Origin: Synechococcales cyanobacterium PMM_0085
GTDB lineage: Bacteria > Cyanobacteriota > Cyanobacteriia > Elainellales > Elainellaceae
Assembly (NCBI GenBank): GCA_949127705.1
Contig: CASBQJ010000269.1
Location: 1 to 8,916 of the forward strand
DNA length: 8,916 nt
Direction: 5' to 3'
The first letter of the stretch is position 1, and each line of letters begins with the position of its first letter. This document shows positions 1-6,526 of this stretch, in pieces. A model generated the notes under the pieces. That model worked only from the letters and a program-made list of their open reading frames with translations. It made no database searches and was not told where the DNA came from. The translations under genes were made by a program, and so were the position numbers.

Positions 1-816
1 ATTGTCGATGACCTGATTGTTTATTACCAGGGGAGCGCCGCTGATGGAACGCAGCGAGTTAGCCTAATTGTCAACGCGGCCACGACGCTAAAAGACAAAA
101 CCTGGCTGTTAGACCATTTAGATTTAGCCACTGTCGAGTTCCAAGACATTTCTTTAGAAAAGGCATTAATAGCTGTCCAGGGTCCCGCCGCCGTAGATCT
201 GCTTCAGCAGCTGGTCACGGCAGATCTGGGCAGCGTCAAGCGATTTGGGCATGTGGAGTGCAGCGTGCTGGGGCAACCCGGATTTTTGGCACGGACGGGC
301 TACACCGGAGAAGACGGGTTTGAAGTGATGGTAGACGCATCGGTGGGTCAAGATCTGTGGCGATCGCTGCTCTCGCTCGGCGTCCTCCCCTGCGGATTGG
401 GAGCGCGAGACACCCTGCGCCTAGAAGCCGCCATGGCACTCTATGGACAAGACATTAACGACAGCACTACTCCTTTAGAAGCTGGGTTAAACTGGCTTGT
501 CCATCTCGACCAAAAAGGCGACTTTATCGGGCGCGCTGCATTGGAACAGCAAAAACAAACTGGCGTCTCCCGTCGCTTAGTCGGGCTACAAATGCCAGGG
601 CGTAACATTGCCCGTCATGACTACCCCGTGCTGCACAACGGTACGCCTGTCGGCATTGTCACCAGCGGCACCCAGTCTCCCACCCTAGGCTACCCAATCG
701 CCCTTGCCTATGTCCCTACCCCATTATCCAAAATTGGCCAAGCTCTAGAGGTCGAAATTCGCGGCAAGCCCTATCCCACAACCGTGGTAAAACGTCCATT
801 TTATAAGCGAGCGTAG
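1..816 (+). CDS. gcvT: Glycine cleavage system T protein (aminomethyltransferase), 3' part; 5' end outside window
   Basis: T protein of the glycine cleavage system. It takes the aminomethyl group from lipoylated H protein, releases ammonia and gives 5,10-methylene-tetrahydrofolate in the cytoplasm. The frame is open from base 1 and 271 residues are visible, ending at TAG 814-816. The first visible residues, IVDDLIVYYQG, match the conserved Asp-containing folate-site segment near residue 95-100 of the family, so roughly 95 N-terminal residues lie upstream. Other family blocks are AVQGPAA, ARTGYTGEDGFE, CGLGARDTLRLEAAMALYGQ and TSGTQSPTLGYPIALAYV, followed by the C-terminal barrel region ending KRPFYKRA. 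An internal ATG at 253 is not the start, because homology continues well before it. gcvH follows after 8 bp, which indicates a gcvTH operon. Identity is very secure; only the true start is unknown. Confidence 0.97.
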   Translation: MVDDLIVYYQGSAADGTQRVSLIVNAATTLKDKTWLLDHLDLATVEFQDISLEKALIAVQGPAAVDLLQQLVTADLGSVKRFGHVECSVLGQPGFLARTGYTGEDGFEVMVDASVGQDLWRSLLSLGVLPCGLGARDTLRLEAAMALYGQDINDSTTPLEAGLNWLVHLDQKGDFIGRAALEQQKQTGVSRRLVGLQMPGRNIARHDYPVLHNGTPVGIVTSGTQSPTLGYPIALAYVPTPLSKIGQALEVEIRGKPYPTTVVKRPFYKRA

Positions 817-824
817 TATATATT

Positions 825-1214
825 ATGAGCTTTGACTACCCTGACAATTTGAGATACCTCGACTCCCACGAGTACGTGCGATTAGAGGGCGATATCGCTA
901 CGATTGGCATTTCTGCGTTTGCCGTCGATCAGCTAGGTGACATTGTTTTTCTAGAACTTCCCGAAACTGGCACCGACTTAGAAAAGGGTGAAACCTTTGG
1001 TACCGTGGAATCGGTAAAAGCTGTAGAAGACCTAAAAGCCCCCATCTCGGGCAACGTCATCGATCGCAATGAACGCCTTTTAGAAGCCCCCGAAGAATTG
1101 GCCAACGATCCCTATGGGGAAGCCTGGATGCTCAAAATCCACATCAGCAACCCCAACGATCTAGATGAAGCGATGACGGCTGAAGAATATCGGGCACTGG
1201 TGGAAGGCACATAG
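825..1214 (+). CDS. gcvH: Glycine cleavage system H protein (lipoyl carrier)
   Basis: H protein, the small shuttle that carries the aminomethyl intermediate from P to T protein on a lipoyl-lysine arm and is then reoxidised by the L protein. It has 129 residues, the usual size. The lipoyl-domain fold is clear: HEYVRLEGDIATIGISAFA, then DQLGDIVFLELPETG, then the lipoylation loop FGTVESVKAVEDLKAPISG with the modified lysine at about K65. The C-terminal block NDPYGEAWMLKI is also typical. The ATG at 825 is the natural family start (MSFDYPDNLRY). No strong Shine-Dalgarno sequence precedes it; only a weak GAGCG lies about 12 nt upstream. It sits 8 bp after gcvT, so co-transcription and possibly translational coupling are likely. 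A 252-bp non-coding spacer separates it from gcvP. Confidence 0.97.
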   Translation: MSFDYPDNLRYLDSHEYVRLEGDIATIGISAFAVDQLGDIVFLELPETGTDLEKGETFGTVESVKAVEDLKAPISGNVIDRNERLLEAPEELANDPYGEAWMLKIHISNPNDLDEAMTAEEYRALVEGT

Positions 1215-1268
1215 GGAGAGGGTGAAAGGGGGGAGAGAGATAAAAGAAAGGAAACGAAAAGTAGGAGG
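1213..1268 (+). other. Polypurine tract ending in AGGAGG
   Basis: Of 56 bases starting at the gcvH stop codon, 52 are purines; the exceptions are at 1223, 1241, 1255 and 1262. The tract ends in a perfect AGGAGG (1263-1268), yet no ATG, GTG or TTG follows within normal ribosome-binding distance. It is followed by a pyrimidine-rich stretch (1274-1300; 21 of 27 bases). Part of that stretch, TCCTGC repeated twice at 1285-1296, can pair with the AGGAG. The asymmetry is plain in the sequence; its function is unknown. Confidence 0.6.
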
Positions 1269-1310
1269 TAACGTTCGCTCATATTCCTGCTCCTGCACCC
1301 AAAACGTTAC
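1268..1310. promoter_or_regulatory. Perfect 8-bp inverted repeat GTAACGTT / AACGTTAC
   Basis: GTAACGTT (1268-1275) and AACGTTAC (1303-1310) are exact reverse complements separated by 27 bp. Each arm contains the palindrome AACGTT (1270-1275 and 1303-1308), and the palindrome centres are 33 bp apart, about three helical turns. This layout could be a paired operator for a dimeric regulator upstream of gcvP. In RNA it could be an 8-bp stem with a long loop. No long T-run follows, so a factor-independent terminator for gcvTH is not supported. Role inferred only. Confidence 0.4.
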
Positions 1311-1343
1311 AAATTATTGCAGAATAGTCAGAGTAGAGTCATT

Positions 1344-1373
1344 CCTTGAGGCGGTTGATCCGGAGTCTTAAGG
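1344..1373 (+). other. Imperfect hairpin in the gcvP upstream region
   Basis: CCTTGAG (1344-1350) can pair with CTTAAGG (1367-1373) over 7 bp with one G-U pair. An inner CGG/CCG stem (1352-1354 with 1360-1362) closes the pentaloop TTGAT. It is a modest RNA hairpin about 95 bp before the gcvP start. The base complementarity is seen directly; whether it is transcribed or functional is not known. Confidence 0.3.
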
Positions 1374-1392
1374 TGTTGGCGGTTATTTTGAA

Positions 1393-1402
1393 CGGTTAAC
1401 CG
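1393..1402. promoter_or_regulatory. 10-bp perfect palindrome CGGTTAACCG, possible operator
   Basis: CGGTTAACCG is a perfect 10-bp palindrome 64 bp before the gcvP ATG and 12 bp before the -35-like TTGACG. The motif CGGTT also occurs at 1352 and 1380 (both within GGCGGTT), so three copies fall within about 45 bp. It could be a transcription-factor site, but short palindromes occur by chance and I cannot assign a regulator. Confidence 0.25.
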
Positions 1403-1466
1403 GGTTAGCTTTTCTTGACGGAAGCTTGCCTACTTTTTAGTCCTCACGATCTCTAGAGCATTTCCT

Positions 1467-4400
1467 ATGTCGCCTGAGTCTTCTCTCTATCCTCAGACTG
1501 CACCTCAAGTCGTTGAGGGAGCATCTACAGCCAACGGCAGTGCAAAAAACGGGGCGATCGCCGCTCTATCGCCAGCCGCTCTATCGCCAGCCGCTTTATC
1601 GCCATTAGATACCCCTCCAGGACTAGACCATAGCCTATGGCTGGAGCAACTAGAGTCCCTACCGCCTAGCGATGACTTTACGCGGCGGCATATTGGACCG
1701 GGCGATGAGGAGGTGCGGGCGATGCTGGCGGTGCTGGGATTTGAGTCTCTAGCTGAGCTGATTGAGGCCACGGTACCGCCGGCAATTCGGTTGGGGCGAT
1801 CGCTAGACTTAGACGGACAAAGAAGTGAAGCGGAGGCGCTGCAAGAGTTGCGGGCGATCGCTAGCCAAAATCAGATCTGGCGCTCGTGGATTGGTATGGG
1901 CTACTCCAACTGCATCACGCCCCCGGTGATTCAGCGCAACATTTTGGAAAATCCCGGTTGGTATACGCAGTACACCCCCTACCAGCCCGAAATTGCCCAG
2001 GGGCGGCTAGAGGCACTGCTTAACTTTCAAACCATGGTGATTGACCTGACGGGGCTAGACATTGCCAATGCGTCGCTGCTAGATGAGGGCACAGCAGCAG
2101 CGGAAGCCATGACGATGAGCTACGGTCTGTACAAGGGCAGTGCCAAAACTTTCTGGGTATCTAGCGCGTGCCATCCCCAAACAATTGAGGTAGTGCGCAC
2201 CCGTGCCGTACCGCTGGGGATTGAGGTGCTGGTGGGCGACCACACTACGTTTGATTTTGCCACTCCGGTGTTTGGCGTATTGCTGCAATACCCGGCTACC
2301 GATGGCGCGATCTACGACTACACCGACTTTACTCAACGGGCGCACCAGACCGGAGCCCTAGTGACAGTGGCGGCTGATCTGCTGAGTCTGGTGCTGCTGA
2401 AGCCGCCGGGAGAATTTGGGGCTGATATTGCTGTGGGAAATACCCAGCGGTTTGGGGTGCCGTTGGGCTATGGCGGTCCACACGCGGCTTATTTTGCGAC
2501 TAAAGATTCGTACAAGCGGCAAATTCCAGGTCGGCTGGTAGGGGTGTCGAAAGATGTGTTGGGCAACCCGGCGCTGCGGCTGGCGCTGCAAACGCGTGAA
2601 CAGCACATTCGCCGCGACAAGGCGACCAGCAACATCTGTACGGCGCAGGTATTATTGGCGATCATCGCTGGCATGTATGCCGTCTATCACGGGGCGCAAG
2701 GATTGACGCGGATTGCCACTCGAGTCCATCAGTTGACCCTGGCGCTGGCCAGTGGATTGACTGAATTGGGCTACACGATTGGGGCAGAGCCATTCTTCGA
2801 TACGGTGCGGGTGACGGTGGGTGAGCAGGCCAGTGCGGTGATAGCAGGGGCGATCGCCCGTCAAATCAACCTGCGCCAGCTCGATGCCCAAACTCTGACC
2901 ATTGCGCTCGATGAAACCACCGCACCGCAAGATGTGCAAGCACTGCTGGCTATTTTTGCCGCCGCGAGCATCCCTACGAGTAGTGCCCCGACAGATTTGG
3001 CAATCCCCGCAGACCTACGGCGCACTACCGCGTTTTTGACCCATCCCGTGTTCAACCGCTACCGCTCTGAAACCGAGCTGTTGCGCTATATGTATCGCCT
3101 ACAAATGAAGGATCTATCGCTCGCCACCGCGATGATTCCGCTGGGTTCCTGCACCATGAAACTCAACGCCACGGCGGAAATGGTGCCTGTGACTTGGCCG
3201 GAGTTTGGTCAGATGCACCCGTTTGCACCGATTAGTCAAGCGACGGGCTACCAGATCTTGTTTCAGCAATTAGAAGCCATGCTGAAAGAAATTACAGGGT
3301 TTGCCGGGATTTCGCTCCAGCCCAATGCCGGCTCTCAGGGCGAATATACCGGGCTGCTGGTGATCCGGCAATATCATGCCGTGCGGCACGAAGCCCATCG
3401 CACCGTGTGTCTAATTCCCGAATCGGCGCATGGGACTAACCCAGCTAGTGCGGTGATGGCAGGCATGAAGGTGGTGCCAGTGGGGTGCGATCGCGACGGC
3501 AACATTGACATGGCCGACCTCCAGGCCAAAGCCGAGAAATATAGCGCCAACCTCGCGGCGCTCATGGTGACCTATCCCTCTACCCACGGCGTGTTTGAAG
3601 AAGGGATCCAGCAAATTTGCGAAATTGTCCACGCCCACGGCGCTCAAGTCTACATGGATGGAGCCAACATGAATGCCCAGGTGGGACTATGCCGTCCCGC
3701 AGATTTTGGCGCAGATGTGTGTCACCTAAATCTGCACAAAACCTTCTGTATCCCGCATGGCGGTGGTGGCCCAGGCATGGGTCCCATTGGGGTGGCCGCC
3801 CACCTGATCCCGTTTTTGCCGGGGCATGCCGTTGTGCCAATGGGGGGCGATACGAGCGTTGGGTCAGTCTCCGCTGCACCGTGGGGCAGCAGCAGCATTC
3901 TGCCGATTTCCTGGGTCTACATTCGGCTCATGGGCGCGGCGGGGTTAACCAAGGCTACAGAAGTCGCTATCCTCAGCGCCAATTACATTGCCAAGCGACT
4001 GGAAAACGACTACTCCATTCTCTACAAGGGCAAGACTGGGCTGGTGGCACATGAATGCATCATCGACCTGCGCCAGTTCAAAAAAACCGCAGGAATTGAG
4101 GTCGATGATATTGCCAAGCGGCTGATTGACTATGGCTTCCATCCGCCCACAATGTCATGGCCAGTGGCAGGCACGATTATGGTTGAACCGACTGAGAGTG
4201 AATCCCAAGAAGAACTCGATCGCTTCTGCGATGCCATGCTTGCCATTCGCCAAGAGATCCGTGAGATCGAAACGGGTGCAGCCGACCCCCAGAATAACCT
4301 GCTGAAGCATGCCCCCCACACGGCTGCCGTGCTGCTGAGCGACACCTGGGATCGCCCCTATTCCCGCGAGCAAGCGGCCTATCCCACATCCTGGACGCGA

Positions 4401-4496
4401 GCCAACAAGTTTTGGCCTAGCGTTGGCCGCATTGACAATGCCTATGGCGATCGCAACCTGGTTTGCGCCTGCCTGCCGATGGACGCTTATCAGTAA
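1467..4496 (+). CDS. gcvP: Glycine dehydrogenase (decarboxylating), P protein of the glycine cleavage system
   Basis: P protein: a PLP enzyme that decarboxylates glycine and transfers the aminomethyl group to the lipoyl arm of H protein. It has 1009 residues against the usual 950-985. Residues 1 to about 70 are a low-complexity extension, then the family start DDFTRRHIGPGDEEV (69-83). The catalytically silent PLP-fold half follows, with GNTQRFGVPLGYGGPHAAYFA from about 324. The catalytic half contains PLGSCTMKLNA (558-568), SAHGTNPASA (653-662), YMDGANMNAQVG (729-740) and NLHKTFCIPHGGGGPGMGP, with the PLP Schiff-base lysine at K758. The ATG at 1467 is the only plausible start: an in-frame stop lies at 1416, there is no other start codon between, and no in-frame start lies before the core. 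Its ribosome-binding site is weak (AGAG 1454-1457). The protein appears intact, single-chain and not split into GcvPA/GcvPB. Confidence 0.97.
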   Translation: MSPESSLYPQTAPQVVEGASTANGSAKNGAIAALSPAALSPAALSPLDTPPGLDHSLWLEQLESLPPSDDFTRRHIGPGDEEVRAMLAVLGFESLAELIEATVPPAIRLGRSLDLDGQRSEAEALQELRAIASQNQIWRSWIGMGYSNCITPPVIQRNILENPGWYTQYTPYQPEIAQGRLEALLNFQTMVIDLTGLDIANASLLDEGTAAAEAMTMSYGLYKGSAKTFWVSSACHPQTIEVVRTRAVPLGIEVLVGDHTTFDFATPVFGVLLQYPATDGAIYDYTDFTQRAHQTGALVTVAADLLSLVLLKPPGEFGADIAVGNTQRFGVPLGYGGPHAAYFATKDSYKRQIPGRLVGVSKDVLGNPALRLALQTREQHIRRDKATSNICTAQVLLAIIAGMYAVYHGAQGLTRIATRVHQLTLALASGLTELGYTIGAEPFFDTVRVTVGEQASAVIAGAIARQINLRQLDAQTLTIALDETTAPQDVQALLAIFAAASIPTSSAPTDLAIPADLRRTTAFLTHPVFNRYRSETELLRYMYRLQMKDLSLATAMIPLGSCTMKLNATAEMVPVTWPEFGQMHPFAPISQATGYQILFQQLEAMLKEITGFAGISLQPNAGSQGEYTGLLVIRQYHAVRHEAHRTVCLIPESAHGTNPASAVMAGMKVVPVGCDRDGNIDMADLQAKAEKYSANLAALMVTYPSTHGVFEEGIQQICEIVHAHGAQVYMDGANMNAQVGLCRPADFGADVCHLNLHKTFCIPHGGGGPGMGPIGVAAHLIPFLPGHAVVPMGGDTSVGSVSAAPWGSSSILPISWVYIRLMGAAGLTKATEVAILSANYIAKRLENDYSILYKGKTGLVAHECIIDLRQFKKTAGIEVDDIAKRLIDYGFHPPTMSWPVAGTIMVEPTESESQEELDRFCDAMLAIRQEIREIETGAADPQNNLLKHAPHTAAVLLSDTWDRPYSREQAAYPTSWTRANKFWPSVGRIDNAYGDRNLVCACLPMDAYQ
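1560..1604 (+). repeat. Three tandem 15-bp repeats inside gcvP encoding (AALSP)x3
   Basis: The unit GCCGCTCTATCGCCA occurs at 1560-1574 and 1575-1589 exactly, and at 1590-1604 with one change (CTT for CTC at the middle codon boundary). It is in frame and encodes AALSP three times at residues 32-46 of GcvP, within the extension before the enzyme core. A HIP1 octamer (1554-1561) overlaps its left edge. A 15-bp unit changes length without frameshift, so copy number may vary between strains. Confidence 0.9.
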
Positions 4497-4501
4497 CAGC
4501 A

Positions 4502-4546
4502 AGCGGCATTGGGAGTCGCACGGCTCCCAGTCCAATTTCAGCCGCT
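4502..4546. terminator. Hairpin between convergent gcvP and histidine kinase, probable bidirectional terminator
   Basis: The spacer between the two stop codons is only 53 bp (4497-4549). It contains a stem of about 10 bp: ATTGGGAGTC (4508-4517), loop GCAC (4518-4521), GGCTCCCAGT (4522-4531), with two G-U pairs. An outer stem AGCGGC (4502-4507) can pair with GCCGCT (4541-4546). ATTGG (4508-4512) could instead pair with CCAAT (4532-4536), giving an alternative fold. There is no strong T-run on either strand (AATTT on +), so it is a hairpin-type terminator candidate rather than a canonical intrinsic one. The position between convergent genes supports the call. Confidence 0.55.
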
Positions 4547-4549
4547 CAA

Positions 4550-6409
4550 TTATCCTGAAACCGGAAGTTCGATGACAAACTCTGTCCCGTCTCCTAGGAC
4601 AGAGTTGCAGTAGAGCTTGCCCTCATGTTTTTCTACCAAAATTTGATGGCAAATAGATAGACCCAAGCCCGTGCCTTGACCGACGGGTTTGGTCGTAAAA
4701 AATGGGTCAAAAATCTTTTCTCTGACCGCATTACACATGCCAATCCCGTTGTCGGCAATCCGAATAGAAACGATGCGATCGCTCAACTGTTTGGTTTTAA
4801 TCCAAAGGGTTGGGTTGGGCTGTAAGGCCAGATCTGCTGCGGGGGGGCAAATCGCTGTGTCAATGTCTGGATGTTCTTCTAAATCATAAGAACTGCTCTT
4901 TTCATCTAAGGCGTCTAACGCATTGGTGAGCATATTCATCAACACTTGATTTAACTGTCCGGCATAGCACTCGACTAGCGGCAGTTGACCATACTGTTTC
5001 ACTACCGTGATTTCAGGCCGACTAGCTGTCGCTCGCAGGCGGGTGTTGAGCAAGCGCAGCGTATTGTCTAGATCTTCGTGCAGATCAATCGCCTTAAACT
5101 CAGCTTGATCTAGCCGAGAAAACAGCCGTAAAGATTTCACAATCCCTTCAATCCGCAGGGTACCTACTTCCATTGAATGCAATAGATTAGGCAAATCGCT
5201 CTGCATAAAGGGCAGGCTGATCTCATCTGCTTTATCCTGAATTTCTGACGTGGTTTCAGGATATTGAGTTTGATAAAGATGCACCAGTTCCATGAGCTGG
5301 CACATGTAGCCCCGAGCATGGACAAGGTTGCACTGAATGAAGTTGAGCGGGTTGTTAATTTCGTGCGCTACGCCCGCTACCAGTTGCCCTAGGCTAGACA
5401 TTTTTTCGGTTTGCACTAGCTGTATTTGAGCTTTTTTGAGATCCTCCAGCGCCTTTGCCAGCCGCGCGTTTTTCTCTTCTAGCTCCTGAGTCCGCTGCTG
5501 CACCTGATACTCTAATGTGCGGCTTTCATCTTCCAGGATCACTTCCCGTTGCTGCACTTTAGCCGCCATTAGCTCAAAACTGCTGGCCAACTGACTAATT
5601 TCATCTTGGATGAATCGCTGCTGAAACTGAGACAGCACCTGCGCATACTTACCATCACGGATTTGTTCGCTGGCTTTAGTTAGCTCCAAAATGGGTTTAG
5701 TAAAAATACGGGACAGCAGATATAGGAGCAAAATCAGCACTAGGTAAGCGATCGCAAACGCGATCGCTAACTGCCGCTGCAGTTCTTGCCGAATGGCCAG
5801 GATATCATCGGCTCGAAAGTCTATCCCCATTAGCCCGATGGGTTGCCCATACGCATTGGTAATCGGAGCGTAGGCAGAAATCCAGCTGCCCCAAGTATCG
5901 GTATAGGGATCTAAGGTAACCGTTAACGTGGTAAAGCCTTGATAAAGCCGAGTCTTGGCCGGATCGGCATTATAGGATTCAAGAAAGGTAGTGGAATTGT
6001 CTCGCTGAGTCACGCGCAAAATATCCCCGACCCACAGCGCTTCATAGGGCTTTTTTCCTTTAATCAGGGTATAAGGATTAGCGCGAGGCTCAATTCGCTG
6101 GATATTCATCAGCCAGCTTTGATGGCGCTGATAGAGCGGGCTATCAACGGGCAAGTCTTGACCGGGCTTTAATTTGACAGCGGCAAGGGCAGAAAACTCT
6201 TGAGGGTTCACATCGGCGATCGCGCCTTGTAAGGTTTCGACCAGATCGGTTTCCAGCCGATCAAGTGCTCTTTGCGTGACAAAACTGTAGAACCACCAGT
6301 AAAGGCCAGAAAACGCCACGCCACAGACGATCGTAAAGCTAAACAGTAGCTTGGATCGCAGACTCACAAAGCGGTAGGAAGTGGCAGGGCGAAGCATAGC
6401 AAGTAGCAT
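4550..6409 (-). CDS. Membrane sensor histidine kinase with periplasmic Cache-like domain, HAMP, coiled coil and HATPase
   Basis: Two-component sensor kinase of 619 residues. TM1 spans about residues 21-43. An extracytoplasmic sensor (about 45-210) contains SAYAPITNAYGQPIGLMGID (178-197), a pattern typical of Cache/PDC domains. TM2 is about 214-233, then HAMP about 234-288, and a coiled coil of charged heptads about 288-335. The HisKA H-box MSSLGQLVAGVAHEINNP has phospho-acceptor H349. The ATPase has N-box MNMLTNALDAL (N496), G1 ADNGIGM (D553), F-box IFDPFFTTKP and G2 GQGTGLGLSI. All catalytic motifs are intact, so it should autophosphorylate. There is no receiver domain and no response regulator nearby, so the partner is unknown. 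The start at 6409 follows an in-frame stop (6440-6442); Met5 is an alternative start. A weak AGG lies upstream. The sensed ligand cannot be told from sequence. Confidence 0.93.
   Translation of the reverse strand: MLLAMLRPATSYRFVSLRSKLLFSFTIVCGVAFSGLYWWFYSFVTQRALDRLETDLVETLQGAIADVNPQEFSALAAVKLKPGQDLPVDSPLYQRHQSWLMNIQRIEPRANPYTLIKGKKPYEALWVGDILRVTQRDNSTTFLESYNADPAKTRLYQGFTTLTVTLDPYTDTWGSWISAYAPITNAYGQPIGLMGIDFRADDILAIRQELQRQLAIAFAIAYLVLILLLYLLSRIFTKPILELTKASEQIRDGKYAQVLSQFQQRFIQDEISQLASSFELMAAKVQQREVILEDESRTLEYQVQQRTQELEEKNARLAKALEDLKKAQIQLVQTEKMSSLGQLVAGVAHEINNPLNFIQCNLVHARGYMCQLMELVHLYQTQYPETTSEIQDKADEISLPFMQSDLPNLLHSMEVGTLRIEGIVKSLRLFSRLDQAEFKAIDLHEDLDNTLRLLNTRLRATASRPEITVVKQYGQLPLVECYAGQLNQVLMNMLTNALDALDEKSSSYDLEEHPDIDTAICPPAADLALQPNPTLWIKTKQLSDRIVSIRIADNGIGMCNAVREKIFDPFFTTKPVGQGTGLGLSICHQILVEKHEGKLYCNSVLGDGTEFVIELPVSG
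5748..5767. repeat. Closely spaced pair of HIP1 octamers (GCGATCGC)
   Basis: Two HIP1 copies at 5748-5755 and 5760-5767 are separated by 4 bp and lie in the TM2 codons of the kinase, encoding AIAFAIA on the minus strand. HIP1 copies elsewhere in the window start at 360, 1554, 1796, 1854, 2850, 3487, 4447, 4775, 6216, 6872, 7349, 7492, 8121 and 8325, making 16 in all. HIP1 abundance is established as a feature of many cyanobacterial genomes; here it is the main taxonomic clue. Confidence 0.9.
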
Positions 6410-6526
6410 TACGGAACCTAGAGCGCTTTGCCAGCGAATCTACTAGTTAGTTTTCCCAATCCTAATTCCTTCATCACGATTCTGTGAGGAAAAAACTTAG
6501 AATAGAGCGGTTTGGCGTAGTGCAAT
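6410..6526. promoter_or_regulatory. Divergent intergenic region between kinase and xdhC-like gene
   Basis: These 117 bp separate two genes pointing away from each other, so promoters for both should lie here. On + the best -10-like box is TAGAAT (6498-6503), giving a leader of only about 20 nt, with no good -35 partner. On - the overlapping TATTCT (revcomp of 6501-6506 region AATAGA shifted to AGAATA 6499-6504) is preceded at 15 bp by TTGCAC. The two -10-like boxes overlap, which would make the promoters mutually exclusive, but both matches are weak. The palindrome ACTAGT lies at about 6442-6447. No gene is seen. Confidence 0.3.

Larger units (their letters stand above)
1215..1466. other. Non-coding gcvH-gcvP spacer, probable leader/regulatory region of gcvP
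   Basis: No credible gene is seen in these 252 bp. From left to right it holds a purine tract with an AGGAGG, an inverted repeat built on AACGTT, an imperfect hairpin, and the palindrome CGGTTAACCG. A TTGACG at 1415-1420 resembles a -35 box, but the matching -10 position (about 1438-1443, TAGTCC) is poor, so no promoter is called. A stop in the gcvP frame (TGA 1416-1418) with no start codon before 1467 shows that gcvP does not extend into it. The length and internal symmetry suggest that gcvP has its own transcription start or a regulated leader rather than simple read-through from gcvTH. This is inference. I looked for a glycine riboswitch core and did not recognise one. Confidence 0.5.

Noticed and set aside
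1263..1290. Small peptide gene behind the AGGAGG after gcvH
   Set aside because: No ATG, GTG or TTG lies within normal distance downstream of the AGGAGG.
1215..1466. Glycine riboswitch ahead of gcvP
   Set aside because: The location is attractive, but I could not match the conserved aptamer core or tandem aptamer layout. A covariance-model search would settle it.
1560..1604. CRISPR or mobile-element origin for the 15-bp repeats
   Set aside because: They are contiguous without spacers, in frame, and encode a simple pentapeptide repeat; no terminal repeats or transposase are present.
3617..4054. 145-residue open frame on + inside gcvP
   Set aside because: It overlaps the catalytic core of gcvP in another frame, has Arg/Trp/Gly-rich composition and matches no family pattern.
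4155..4535. 126-residue open frame on - antisense to the gcvP 3' end
   Set aside because: It is a shadow of gcvP codons with no recognisable motif, and it runs into the hairpin spacer.
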